Shown: one piece after another, positions 42,101 to 54,100 of the stretch
How the letters are laid out: each line of letters starts with the position of its first letter
How positions within the stretch are numbered: position 1 is the first letter of the stretch
Origin: Antedon mediterranea
Taxonomy: Eukaryota > Echinodermata > Crinoidea > Comatulida > Antedonidae
NCBI RefSeq assembly: GCF_964355755.1
Contig: NC_092678.1
Coordinates: forward strand, 11,878,922-11,942,921
Direction of reading: 5' to 3'
Length of the DNA stretch: 64,000 bases
Program-made: the position numbers and the translations under genes
Notes under the pieces: model-generated
Told to the model about the DNA's origin: nothing
The model's database searches: none
What the model saw: the letters and a program-made list of their open reading frames with translations, nothing else

Positions 42101-45100
42101 GTTATTAAGCGCAAGGAAGCAGTGACTACTGAGCTGTGCTGATGGCTAGGGTTATTAAGCGCAAGGAAGCAGTGACCACTGAGCTGTGCTGATGGCTAGG
42201 GTTATTAAGCGCAAGGAAGCAGTGACCACTGAGCTGTGCTGATGGCTAGGGTTATTAAGCGCAAGGAAGCAGTGACCACTGAGCTGTGCTGATGGCTAGG
42301 GTTATTAAGCGCAAGGAAGCAGTGACCACTGAGCTGTGCTGATGGCTAGGGTTATTAAGCGCAAGGAAGCAGCGACTACTGAGCTGTGCTGATGGCTAGG
42401 GTTATTAAGCGCAAGGAAGCAGTGACCACTGAGCTGTGCTGATGGCTAGGGTTATTAAGCGCAAGGAAGCAGTGACCACTGAGCTGTGCTGATGGCTAGG
42501 GTTATTAAGCGCAAGGAAGCAGTGACTACTGAGAATCACATATAATGAATATAACATAAAACAGACTACAATTTACCTGATGATGGCAGACTGAGGCCAT
42601 AAATCTTGGAATGCATCGTCTTCAGCTGCAAACACAGTGTAGTTAACAATGCCAGCCAATTCATGTTGAACACTCGATTTCTATTACAAAAGATAAATAG
42701 AGAGAAATGCTCTACAATCAAGAACTGTTCATAGGTCAACAAGGAACTGTAACAAGGAGACAAACTAAAAATGCGCTAAAAGATACCAAACATGACTTCT
42801 ACTCATTGAGGACAGTGAAGGTAATAACTGAAATATTTATATATGAAAAAAACAGCCTGATCATTTAAAAATGTATTATTAGGGAACTTTCAATTTGCGA
42901 CAACCAACGACCAAAATATGTTGTGTTAATCCACTTTGCGCAGGCAGGGATATTGGGAAGCGTTTCTGGTCCAGGTAGGTAGGCAACAGTTGTAGCAAAT
43001 AAAACTATTAGGCCCAAGTTGTGAACAAATGCATTTACCCAATTTTAATAGTGTTCTCTGTATTTTTCAATTTATAGTGCATATGGCCATGCTTTTACAA
43101 TTCCCCTTTGTGGAATGAAAAAGAGCATGTGTATGTGGTCGTACAAAATAAAACATTAATTGTTTTTTACTTACTGTTAACAGCTCATTGAAATTATTAA
43201 GCAGAGGATTTCCAGCAATTTCCTTTAAAAAAAATGAAAAGGTATATTAAAAATCAGCACCAGATGAAGTGGACGCCTTGCTGTTGGTATACATTTTAAA
43301 GCTGGATTACCAGTAGAACGACCTGAAGACACAACAGACCGGCATACTGTAACTAAGGAAGGTGTACAGGCAGCCAAGGAAGTTGTACAGGAAAGTTGAG
43401 CAACAGAAACACCAGAAGATGCATCAAATTGGCATGCTACAGCCAAGGATGGTGTACAGAAACGTTGAGCAACAGAAACACTAGAAGACACAGCAAATCG
43501 GCATGCTGCAGCCAAGGAAGTTGTACAGGAAAGTTGAGCAACAGAAACACCAGAAGATGCAGCAAATTGGCATGCTACAGCCAAGGATGGTGTACAGAAA
43601 CGTTGAGCAACAGAAACACTAGAAGACACAGCAAATCGGCATGCTGCAGCCAAGGATTGTGTACAGAAACGTTGAGCAACAGAAACACCAGAAGATGCAG
43701 CAAACTGGCATGCTGCAGCCAAGGATGGTGTACAGAAAAGTTGAGCAACAGAAACACTAGAAGACACAGCAAATCGGCATGCTACAGACAAGGAAAGTGT
43801 ACAGAAACGTTGAGCAACAGAAACACTAGAAGACACAGCAAATCAGCATGCTGCAGCCAAGGAAGGTGTACAGAAACGTTGAGCAACAGAAACACTAGAA
43901 GACACAGCAAATCAGCATGCTGCAGACAAGGAAAGTGTACAGAAAGACAGGTGTTATAGCTCTAACAACTGCTGCTACAGACTTCAGTCAACTAATACTG
44001 CTTTGACTCACAATTATTCAGTCAAGCCAAGATGCACTGTATAAACCTACGAGAAAAGTTGGATATGCAGAACATGTCACACCACCATGAAACATGGACA
44101 GACTTGGACAAACCGACTAGCTCTGAGTTACATACCTCCAGAACTTGAAGAACGGAGACCACTGGATCTTAGTTAATTAGTCAACGCATACTATTCTGAA
44201 GCTGGTTGGATTACCCAAAGGAGGTCAAAATGCAATCCATGACACTGTGGAGGCTTTGCCATTACAGCTGGAGAGAATAACGATCACTACACAAGCACAA
44301 ATATGTATGACCAGTTAGGGTAATGGACTCCCTGCATTGGCTTCAAGTTAGCAATTCTCTGTATGCAGACATTACAATATTCAAGGAGTTGGAATTCCAC
44401 TGGGAAAAAGATGATGTTTTTTATGGGAAGCAATTACAAAAATGTGTGTTGGAGACATGGAGAACAAAGAAAGCCTTTTTATGGAGGCTGACCAAGTAAC
44501 AGCACATCATCATCCACAACTGAAAATACGCAGCTCGAGCAATTCAAAGCCTATATCCATCAGATACAGTGTGGAGAATGGGCCGACAACCTTGCAGTTC
44601 AGGATGTTGCTGATATGCCTAATATCTATTTTCGGTCCATCAACACAATAACACCTGACTGGATTCATGACATAGAACCAAGGCTGTGGAGAAGTGAGTG
44701 AGTGGCCGAGCGATTAAAACGTAATTACGTCGGCAGGGGTTTGAGGCTCACTCACCCCATGGTTCTGGTGGTAAAAAATGGCCATGGAGTGATAAAAAAA
44801 CACTGTATCATCAGGTAAGAAAGATATTTATAATTAACTAATAAATAATAAATAATTCAATAAATATTTCAAGCCAAATTCAACTAATAACCCCTCCAAC
44901 ACACCTCTCTATTCATTGCAAGTTTCACAAGGAGAAAAACGAGAGTGAGAAAAAGTATCAAAGCCTTCTCATGCTTTATTACCTATGGTGAGACAAGGAC
45001 CACGATCTTCAGGGATTTTGAATTTTATGAGGATCACTTTCTGCATGTTCAAGAAGTTGTTAGAGTAAATGAACGAAGATTCACGCAAAACACTGATGCT

Positions 45101-48100
45101 GTGGACCAAGCACTGGATGATCTGCAGCAAATGGGGTCTCCGGAGCATGTCTGGGGTGTCATGGCACCTGGTGCCGCAACATAGTCGAGCAGACCAGGTT
45201 GTAGAAGGCATAATCTAAGAACACCCATGCATATAGAAGACAACAACTTCAACATGGACCACACCTCATCCACCGCGCGATTAAAGCTTCATGCAAGATT
45301 TTCAGCAGAACTAGATAAAGAGCTCATGATTCAACCACAGTAAAGAGCAATGATGCGAGCTCTTAATACTGAGCAACAAGTGATTATAATGCATTGTGAG
45401 TGGTGCAAAGACTCAATCATTGCTTTAAAAAAAATAACCTGCCTACTCTAGAGTACAGAATTTGTCTCAGCAGACCAGAAGGTGTAGGAAAAAGCCACAT
45501 GATTAAACCGATACATTATGTGACCATGACATTTTGAGCCAGATGACAGCCTTTACCAGAACAGAGGCATTCGGCATTGATGGCATAAAACTGCACTTAG
45601 CTTTCAGTGTGGGGGCCAAGAAGGAGTGCCGTAAATCTTCTAATTGTAACCCTGGTTTATTATTCTTTGATTGTTTTTTAGGATGGGTTACTATTAGAAG
45701 GGGCTTACTATTAGAGTAGTGGGTTACTATTATTAATCTTAATTTAGGCACCTGAAAGAAGTAACCCACCCCAACTTTTCGGGTCAGCAAAATAATAAAA
45801 CAGTATGATTAAACAAATAAACTCAAAAACACTCAAACCTCCCTCACTCCCGAGATCAACATGCATTAATTATCTCCTAATTTTTAAAATACGGCAGCAT
45901 CATAAGTCTTCGTCATTTGTCAATAGTTTCCTTACTATAAAAGTAACCCCACGGGTTACTATATGTGTCACTACAATGTCAACATCTTGGTATATGATGT
46001 GCAAAATAATCACTATGTCCAAATAATAGATCACTTCTATTAGTGTAATACTTTCTTCTTGAATTCATTGCTGTTATGCCAGGCTATGGCAAGAAAACTT
46101 TGAAATGATGCAGCTCACACAGAGCATGAGGCAAAAAAGAGATCAAGATTTTTCATTGATGATGTGAGTCAGGACAAGTAACTGTACCAAAGACGACATT
46201 ATCATTTTGAAATCACAACAAATCTTCCAAGTCCAGCCCACTTTACCCAAAGGATGCGCTTAGTGGACGAGCTTAACCAAAGTCACTTACAGAAACTGGC
46301 ATTCCAAGTGTTACACATTCAATCCATTGAAAAATATAATTATACTGTACTCTCGGAGTGCAGTCTATACCTACCAAATCAATTTGCTGATAATATTGAT
46401 CTACATATTTGTTGAAACTTACAATAGCAATGTTGCTGTAGCAGACAATTCCATCACCATGGTAACCATTATGACACACACAATGTGGCACACCCTCTAC
46501 ATCTTCACATAGTGCCTGTAATAAATTAAAAATTAATTAGCTAAATTTTTGCATGATGTTTGCATTGAGGACGACCTACCTTCCTTACCTCAAGGATTTT
46601 GTAGAACCTAAAGATGACTTTTAATACTTGCAAGGGCAAGTGGTGTAGTGTGTTGGACATTGAACTACTGATCGTGAGATTGTGGGTTCGAATCAAATGC
46701 TTGTCGCATTGCATATATCTTTGGGCAAGACACTTTACTTATGTTTGCCTCTCTCCACTCAGGTGTATAAATAGACTACCTGCAAGTACTAGAGATTAAA
46801 TACTTTTAAGCTCATTAAAATTAGTGTATATTAATTTAACCATTACCTGAGGATGGCAGGCATCTGTGCAGGTTGTTGATGGCGAGCAATCATAACCATT
46901 CCCAATGTAACCTTCTGCACATTCACAAATATTCTGAAAATATATCACCATAATATATTTCAAATACTATAATTGTAAACTGTAAGTGAGTATTGCAAGT
47001 TCCAGATCTATCATGGCATATTTTTGCAGGTGCAGGGCCCTCCTAAGGACAGAAACCGAATGTCTATATTAGAATACTTTTCTTTGGAAAAACAGAAGAC
47101 CTCCCAAGGACTATACAGTATATAAAAAAAGAGCGAAAGCCGTAAACTTGCCTAGGTCATTTTAAGCCATTTTTTTGTAGTTAAACAATGAACTTTTGGC
47201 TCTGACAAGCAAGGAAAGTGGTGTACATATAGCACTGCAAGTGGTGTACATATAGCACTGCAAGTGGTGTACATATAGCTCTGCAAGTGGTGTACATATA
47301 GCACTGCAAGTGGTGTACATATAGCACTGCAAGTGGTGTACATTTAGCACTGCAAGTGGTGTACATATAGCACTGCAAGTGGTGTGCATATAGCACTGCA
47401 AGTGGTGTACATATAGCACTGCAAGTGGTGTACATATAGCACTGCAAGTGGTGTACATATAGCACTGCAAGTGGTGTACATATAGCACTGCAAGTGGTGT
47501 GCATATAGCACTGCAAGTGGTGTGCATATAGCACTGCAAGTGGTGTGCATATAGCCCTGCAAGTGGTGTACATATAGCACTGCAAGTGGTGTACATATAG
47601 CACTGCAAGTGGTGTGCATATAGCTCTGCAAGTGGTGTACATATAGCACTGCAAGTGGTGTACATATAGCACTGCAAGTGGTGTGCATACTGCAAGTGGT
47701 GTACATATAGCACTGCAAGTGGTGTGCATATAGCACTGCAAGTGGTGTGCATATAGCACTGCTTACCATCTAAGTTGCACATTAAAATATAATATGCATG
47801 GTTATCTTCATCCTAATTATTAAGTTAAATCTCATTTGAATAGACTTGATAATGAATGGATATTAAAATCATAAAAAAGGATATAAATATATATTATATT
47901 ACCTGTCCAGGGGCAGTGTATACACATACTGAATGTTGGTGGCAGTTACCCCTAGATTGTAGAGTGCAAGGGTCAATAGGTGAACACTGAAAGCCATCAC
48001 CAGCATAATCTGCTTCACATTCACAATGGTATATACCAGGACCATCATACACACACTTGGCCTAATATAATTCACAAAAATGTTTATTTTATTCTCACAT

Positions 48101-51100
48101 TGTATCATTCGTATTATAGTTTCTTTGCATCATTTTCAATTTTCTTTTTGTTATTTTAGGATTTCATGGACTTTTTATTCTTTTTTTTGTGTGAAGTGCT
48201 AAAGACAATCATTATTTATTTATTATTATTTGTTTTTATTTAAATGAATCATAACTTTATGTAGGAAATGACAATCAGAGGTAATGACATGAATTGGAAA
48301 GCTGATAACAAGGATAAATGATATCATCACCAAGGTCATACTACATGACAATGAATGATGATGACATCGGGATGCTGAAGAGGAGAATGGTACTATTGAT
48401 ATAGTTGATTTAGACAGTGATAATGACATTTTGATGCTGAAGAGGAGAATGGTACTATTGATATAGTAGATTTAGACAGTGATAATGACATCGTGATGCT
48501 GAAGAGGAGAATGGTACTATTGATATAGTAGATTTAGACAGTGATAATGACATCGTGATGCTGAAGAGGAGAATGGTACTATTGATAGTAGATTTAGACA
48601 GTCATAATGACATCGTGATGCTGAAGAGGAGAATGGTACTATTGATATAGTAGATTTAGACAGTGATAATGACATTGTGATGCTGAAGAGGAGAATGGTA
48701 CTATTGATATAGTAGATTTAGACAGTGATAATGACATCGTGATGCTGAAGAGGAGAATGGTACTATTGATATAGTAGATTTAGACAGTGATAATGACATT
48801 TTGATGCTGAAGAGGAGAATGGTACTATTGATATAGTAGATTTAGACAGTGATAATGACATCGTGATGCTGAAGAGGAGAATGGTACTATTGATATAGTA
48901 GATTTAGACAGTGATAATGACATCGTGATGCTGAAGAGGAGAATGGTACTATTGATAGTAGATTTAGACAGTGATAATGACATAGTGATGATGATATAAC
49001 AATCTATCAATGTTTTAAGATATTCCCTAATATTTGTTATTGTTATATCATCATTCTATATACATTAATAATCTACCTGAGGACTGCAACTGTGTTGTGT
49101 AGGTTTGCTACAGTAATTAATAGCAATGCAATCAGGTCCTACTTCTTCATAACCATAAAGGCAAACACATCTGAAAGGAAATATTAAAATTGTCAATTCA
49201 AATTAGGAATTCATATTATCTCATTCTATGAATAGATATATTTGTACCCAATTTATTTTGTTTTCGGTCATTATTCGTAATTAGACTGACCGCCCAATGG
49301 CATATATGCACCGAATTACCCATTAGCCCTTTTCTCACTAAACTGTGTGCAGGGAATATTCTATCATTGTTGGATTGGGTTAAGCTGACACAATGCCGGC
49401 ATCAACCAGACCTGCTCAACACTTAGTAATATTGCTAGGAATATTCCCCGCAATGCAAAACCCTGTCTGTTGCGACGTCTTGTGCATTCAAGTGTATCCA
49501 ATGTTTTTTCGCTTCGTGAATTGTTTTCACAGAATGCATAAAGGAGGCTCTTGAAGTGTGTATGCAGTGCACACCATTCATACACAAGCAGAGCTATACA
49601 TCTTCACCGAGCCTCAAAACATTTCAATTAATCTACCACCTATTTTAAAGTCCCTGTCTTGACAATCCAAACTCTGTTCGCACCTGATAACACCACCATC
49701 AAGGTCCTGTTCACACTCAGCATGTGCATGGCAGTACTCATTACCACATGTCTGAACCTGATATTGACAATCTTGTCCTTGGTAACCTGCCAAACAGTGT
49801 CCTTTGCAATGTCCATTTCCATGGATACCATTGTCACATACACCATGTAAACAAGTGCATTCTAAAAACAAAAATACAAATAACTGATGGTATAAGGAAA
49901 TGCTCTATCTATCACACTATTATATAATGTATAATATATAAAATCTAACATTCATATTGCACCAATCAAAAGCGCAAGATAAAGGAGTTTAACAAATTTA
50001 AATAAATCAAAAGTGGTTGAATGTTTGACAGAAGGTGGGAATTTATTCCAAAGAGACGGTGCAACAAAAGAAAATGTGCATCCACAAAGTTTTTGCAATT
50101 ACTTTATGGCTATTTGCTTCAATACAAGATATTCAAAATTAAAGTGAAAAATGACATTTTCATTTTTCCTCCGATATAGTATATCTATACTGTATAAACA
50201 AAGTCTATATTCAAACACTGGTGGATTTAAGTAGTTGTTAATGGAAATACTTGTAATACACACCTTGCTTGCAGTAGGCACCGTATGTATTGTTATTGGC
50301 ACAAAGTTCACAAGATGTTCCAGTAAACTCTGCTTTACATGTACAACAGCCATTACCAGATATACCATCAGAGCACTAAAGAAAGTAAATTCATGCAATT
50401 TAATAGTTTTAATGCATAGTAAACTAATTTATATTCAGCCGTGTTTCGTTTATGTATTTGACCAAATATCAATACAATACCCATTAATGTTAAAGATGTA
50501 TTGTCCCCCAAAAAACATGAAAAATAAAGATTAATTAAATCAGACTTTGAATATGTTATCTTGTAGTTTTAATAAAGTTAATCACTTCCATAGAAAAATA
50601 ACGAAAAAAATAATGTATTTCACTTGTAAAATAACAAAATAAATGGTTAAATTCAACCTAAAATCCATTGGCTGGCAGCCAATTTGACTATTTTATGCTT
50701 TAAATTACAGTTTTTTCAGGTAAATACATTTTTTTCGATCCAATTTTTGATCAAAGTGGATAACTATTATGTTACATTAAAATGGAATATTCAATAACAA
50801 TTTTTTTAAAGAATTATGTTTTCAGTGGGACAATACATCTTTAAATACTTTTAGCAAAACACTGTAGCTCCCATGAACCAGATACACATTAGATAAAAAC
50901 TTATTTCTTAAGACTTAATTAGGTCATTACTGTATTCTATTTTAATCAATTACCAATATTTTTAGAACAATTTATGAAGAGTAATTATAGAGAAATGTAC
51001 ACTTACCTGGCCATTATTGAGACAAGGTTGGAGAAATCCTCCAGGGCATGGTAGACAATTTGCACCATAAAAACCTTCACAGCAAGCTGGAGTCTGATTC

Positions 51101-54100
51101 CAATAAGATATTGCAATTCAATTATTAATTATACTATTACTACATATCATCATCACTTGTAATCGTCATTTAAATAAAGATAAAGGCAAGTAGACATTCA
51201 TGTCAACCATCACCCTTTCATCATCACCTTAAAAACAAAGTCACCATATCCAATGACCATTTCTCCTTCCCTTTTATAAAAACATGTTTTATTGTTCAAA
51301 AACTCATAACCTATCTGAATGTCATTCACAATTTATATTTGTCAATTTTCTTAACCAATTGTTTATTGAAGTGCTTTTAAATGGGATAGTTAACACTATG
51401 GACTTGACATCTTATTACAAATAACCAAATCTGCTTCACAACTAGTATTCAGATATATGGGGTATGGTTCCTCCAGCTATGTTCTAATATGTATTTTATT
51501 AGTATTAAAAAAATATGTAAACCTTCCTTGCACTAGTGACGTCCATTAAAATGTATTGCGCCACTGTTTACAAAGATTGATATTTGTCTTTAACAAGTAG
51601 TATAACTTACAACAACAGTTTGACTGCACAGAAGGGAGCATCCTTCCTGCTGTACATCAATATCTCCATACTTGTAATTGAACAGACAACCTCTGAATGT
51701 TTCCTACAAATACAAGACAAACATTACATACTTTCGGTTGTGTAATAAACAAATATCAAGACAAATGATAGTAAGGAACAAGATCAAAGCAAAATAGAGA
51801 TTTGTGAGGCATGGGACCACTTCACTTAATGCTACTATTTATGATATCAATTGTTGAAATACTTATTATATTATTTACTGTATTTGTGATGTTTTAATTA
51901 CTCACATTGGTGGTTCTGACCGTTCCAACTGGACACACTATTCTTTCTGGTTCAATACAACTTCCACAGTTTCCCTAAAGTCAACATTTAAAATCTATTA
52001 AAAGTTATTTTTTCCCAAAAATCTTCCTTTTCGACCTCACATTCATCCTAACTAAAAAGGTCGATTTCAATTAAATATTATAAACTAGCAAGTAGGAATG
52101 CATCGTATATTACCTGAATGGTTTGATATATGATGGTGCTTATTTATACCATGTAGTAAGAGTGTGGGTATTTATAGATTGTTTAAAGGGGGGTTCCGGG
52201 TTTAAAATGAATAGTAAAAAATGTAAAATATATTTGTTTGTCTCTTGAACGGTAAAAGTTTCAATTTATATAAGCGCCCAGTGAAGCAGTACGAAGGCTG
52301 TGAAATGAGGCCAGATTACAAGTGCAGCTACGGCAAAATCACACTGTGGTTACAGAATAGGAAATTCGTGAAATGGTCAATCTTCCGACGACTCGTTATC
52401 ATTAACCATATCAATTACTTTTGTAAAATTATACTTATTTGATGTAATTTTAGTCGGTCTTCCCATTTATAAAGTCAATTTTCTATGAAAATCCATCAAA
52501 ACAGTGAAAAATTAGATAAGTTTGCACTTTACGTTTGCCGATTTTCGCACTGACTTAGGGAAAGCCTTCAAAATCAATGAAGCGTAACGTATACATTCCT
52601 GCTGAGCGAGGAGAGCGAGACGACGATACACATGCTCTCTCTGCCCATGCCTGGCATCGTCACGTGATAAGCAGATACAGTATACAATACCAAACTGGTC
52701 GGGTCGAGTATAACCCGTCTATAATCACAACATGAACGATGTACAGTATTTGATTGAAGGTCGACTCAACCTACCGGAATGGTATAGATAATATAGCTCG
52801 AATGAGAGAGTTGGAATATTTGTAAACATAACTACAGTATTGCTAATTTTAACAAGTGTAGCCTATAGTAAAAGGCCTGGTAGTATCAATTCGCATAGGG
52901 TCTACTACACTAGCTAGCTCAATTTTTAACTGGGCCGGATCGGCTAGGCCTCCTTCCTACTACCGGTCTACTTGCTTGATGCAGTATCCGCTTTTTTGGA
53001 AAGTAACTGGGCCTACTTATTAGACGATCGGGACACCATACGTGCGGACGGCGATCGGACCTTGTTTTGCCTCAATATTTACAGCCGATTTTTATAGAAC
53101 GTTTTAGATTTAGATTGTTTAGGAGTTTGGTTGATAGGATGGGTTTGGAATCCACTGAGTTTTGTTATTTATGGGCCAATCGTTTAGTAATAGGCTAGCT
53201 AGGCCCATGAATGATGGCCCCAATCAATGTTTTAACGTAGCCATCGTGGCATGGAATCCCTAGTCAGAAATGGCTCTCACCCTGGCATGAATAAAATGAT
53301 TTAGGCTAGGCCTAGCCTAGTACGTGAAGCCGATATACGATCTGTACTATTAATTCGAGGTATGACTCCGTAATCTGTACTAAATTTTGTATTTCATTAA
53401 ATGTCAAATAAATATATGCTACTACTGTTATTATTACACTTTAGGCCTAGCTTAGCAAATCTACAAAAAATGTATTTCACAATGATCGGGTGGTCGTCGT
53501 TTGACAGAGGAGAGAGAACACTACGTACTGTACAAGCTTGACGTCGCGAGTTTGGAATCCACTGATGACGTGATTCTGTGAATATCTCATGAATATTAAT
53601 GAGCTTCCCTAAGCTGCTGAAAAACAGACTTTCCATGAATTTACCCTAAAATGTATATGAAATTTAATTTTTATTATTTCTCGTTATTACTTCTTCATTC
53701 TGACATGTCTATATTGTTATAATATTTTTTATTTAATAAATAAACGATATTTAAAAGCAATTTTAAACCCAGAATCCCCCTTTAATATAAGGTGGTGTTG
53801 AATTGAGCTGGCTACAATGTTGTATACAAAGAATGCAATATCTGTATAATTTAAATTGTATGATTATACAGATATTGCCTGCTGTAATATACATTTGATA
53901 TACTCCAAGGGAACTACATTTTCCCTAAGATAATCATGAGAGAAGAAAAATATCATTCCAAAGGGGATATCATTATATTTATGTTTAATAAATGTAAATA
54001 TCCTGAATACAAAATGTTACTGTAGTACATTATCATTGCTCGCCTCAGCAAAGGATGAACCCAATATGGATACATTCACAACAAATTGTTTACACATTAG

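Larger units (their letters stand above)
43372..45550 (+). mobile_element. Decayed Helitron-like element (STPR repeats plus Pif1-type helicase relic)
   Basis: Three degraded pieces lie in order on the plus strand. First are the STPR-type repeats (43372-43943). Next is a frame (44945-45184) reading [20 protein letters not shown] then [13 protein letters not shown], which fits Helitron-type proteins. Last, at about 45350-45520, come [20 protein letters not shown] and [14 protein letters not shown], a damaged Walker A (GxGxGKS-like) of the Pif1/Helitron helicase. Stops and frameshifts interrupt all of it. The assignment rests on motif resemblance. Lies in the E20-E21 intron. Confidence 0.7.
49171..51610. 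other. Introns between E13 and E17, nothing notable
   Basis: Non-coding segments 49171-49683, 49862-50263, 50376-51006 and 51094-51610. The 50000-50100 part (GGTGGGAATTTATTCCAAAG) looks like a fragment of an interspersed repeat, not identified. Confidence 0.4.

Noticed and set aside
41243-42534. Telomere-like repeat because of TTAGGGTT-like words
   Set aside because: GCTAGGGTTATTAAG occurs once per 50-bp unit; the array is not a run of TTAGGG and sits inside an intron.
43225-43959. 203-residue minus and 187-residue plus frames in the 69-bp array
   Set aside because: By-products of a 69-bp unit (multiple of three). The frame that resembles STPR is a third one and carries stops.
47162-47782. 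206-, 192- and 141-residue minus-strand frames of [16 protein letters not shown] type
   Set aside because: All three frames of one strand are open over the 23-bp array; no domain and no splice support.
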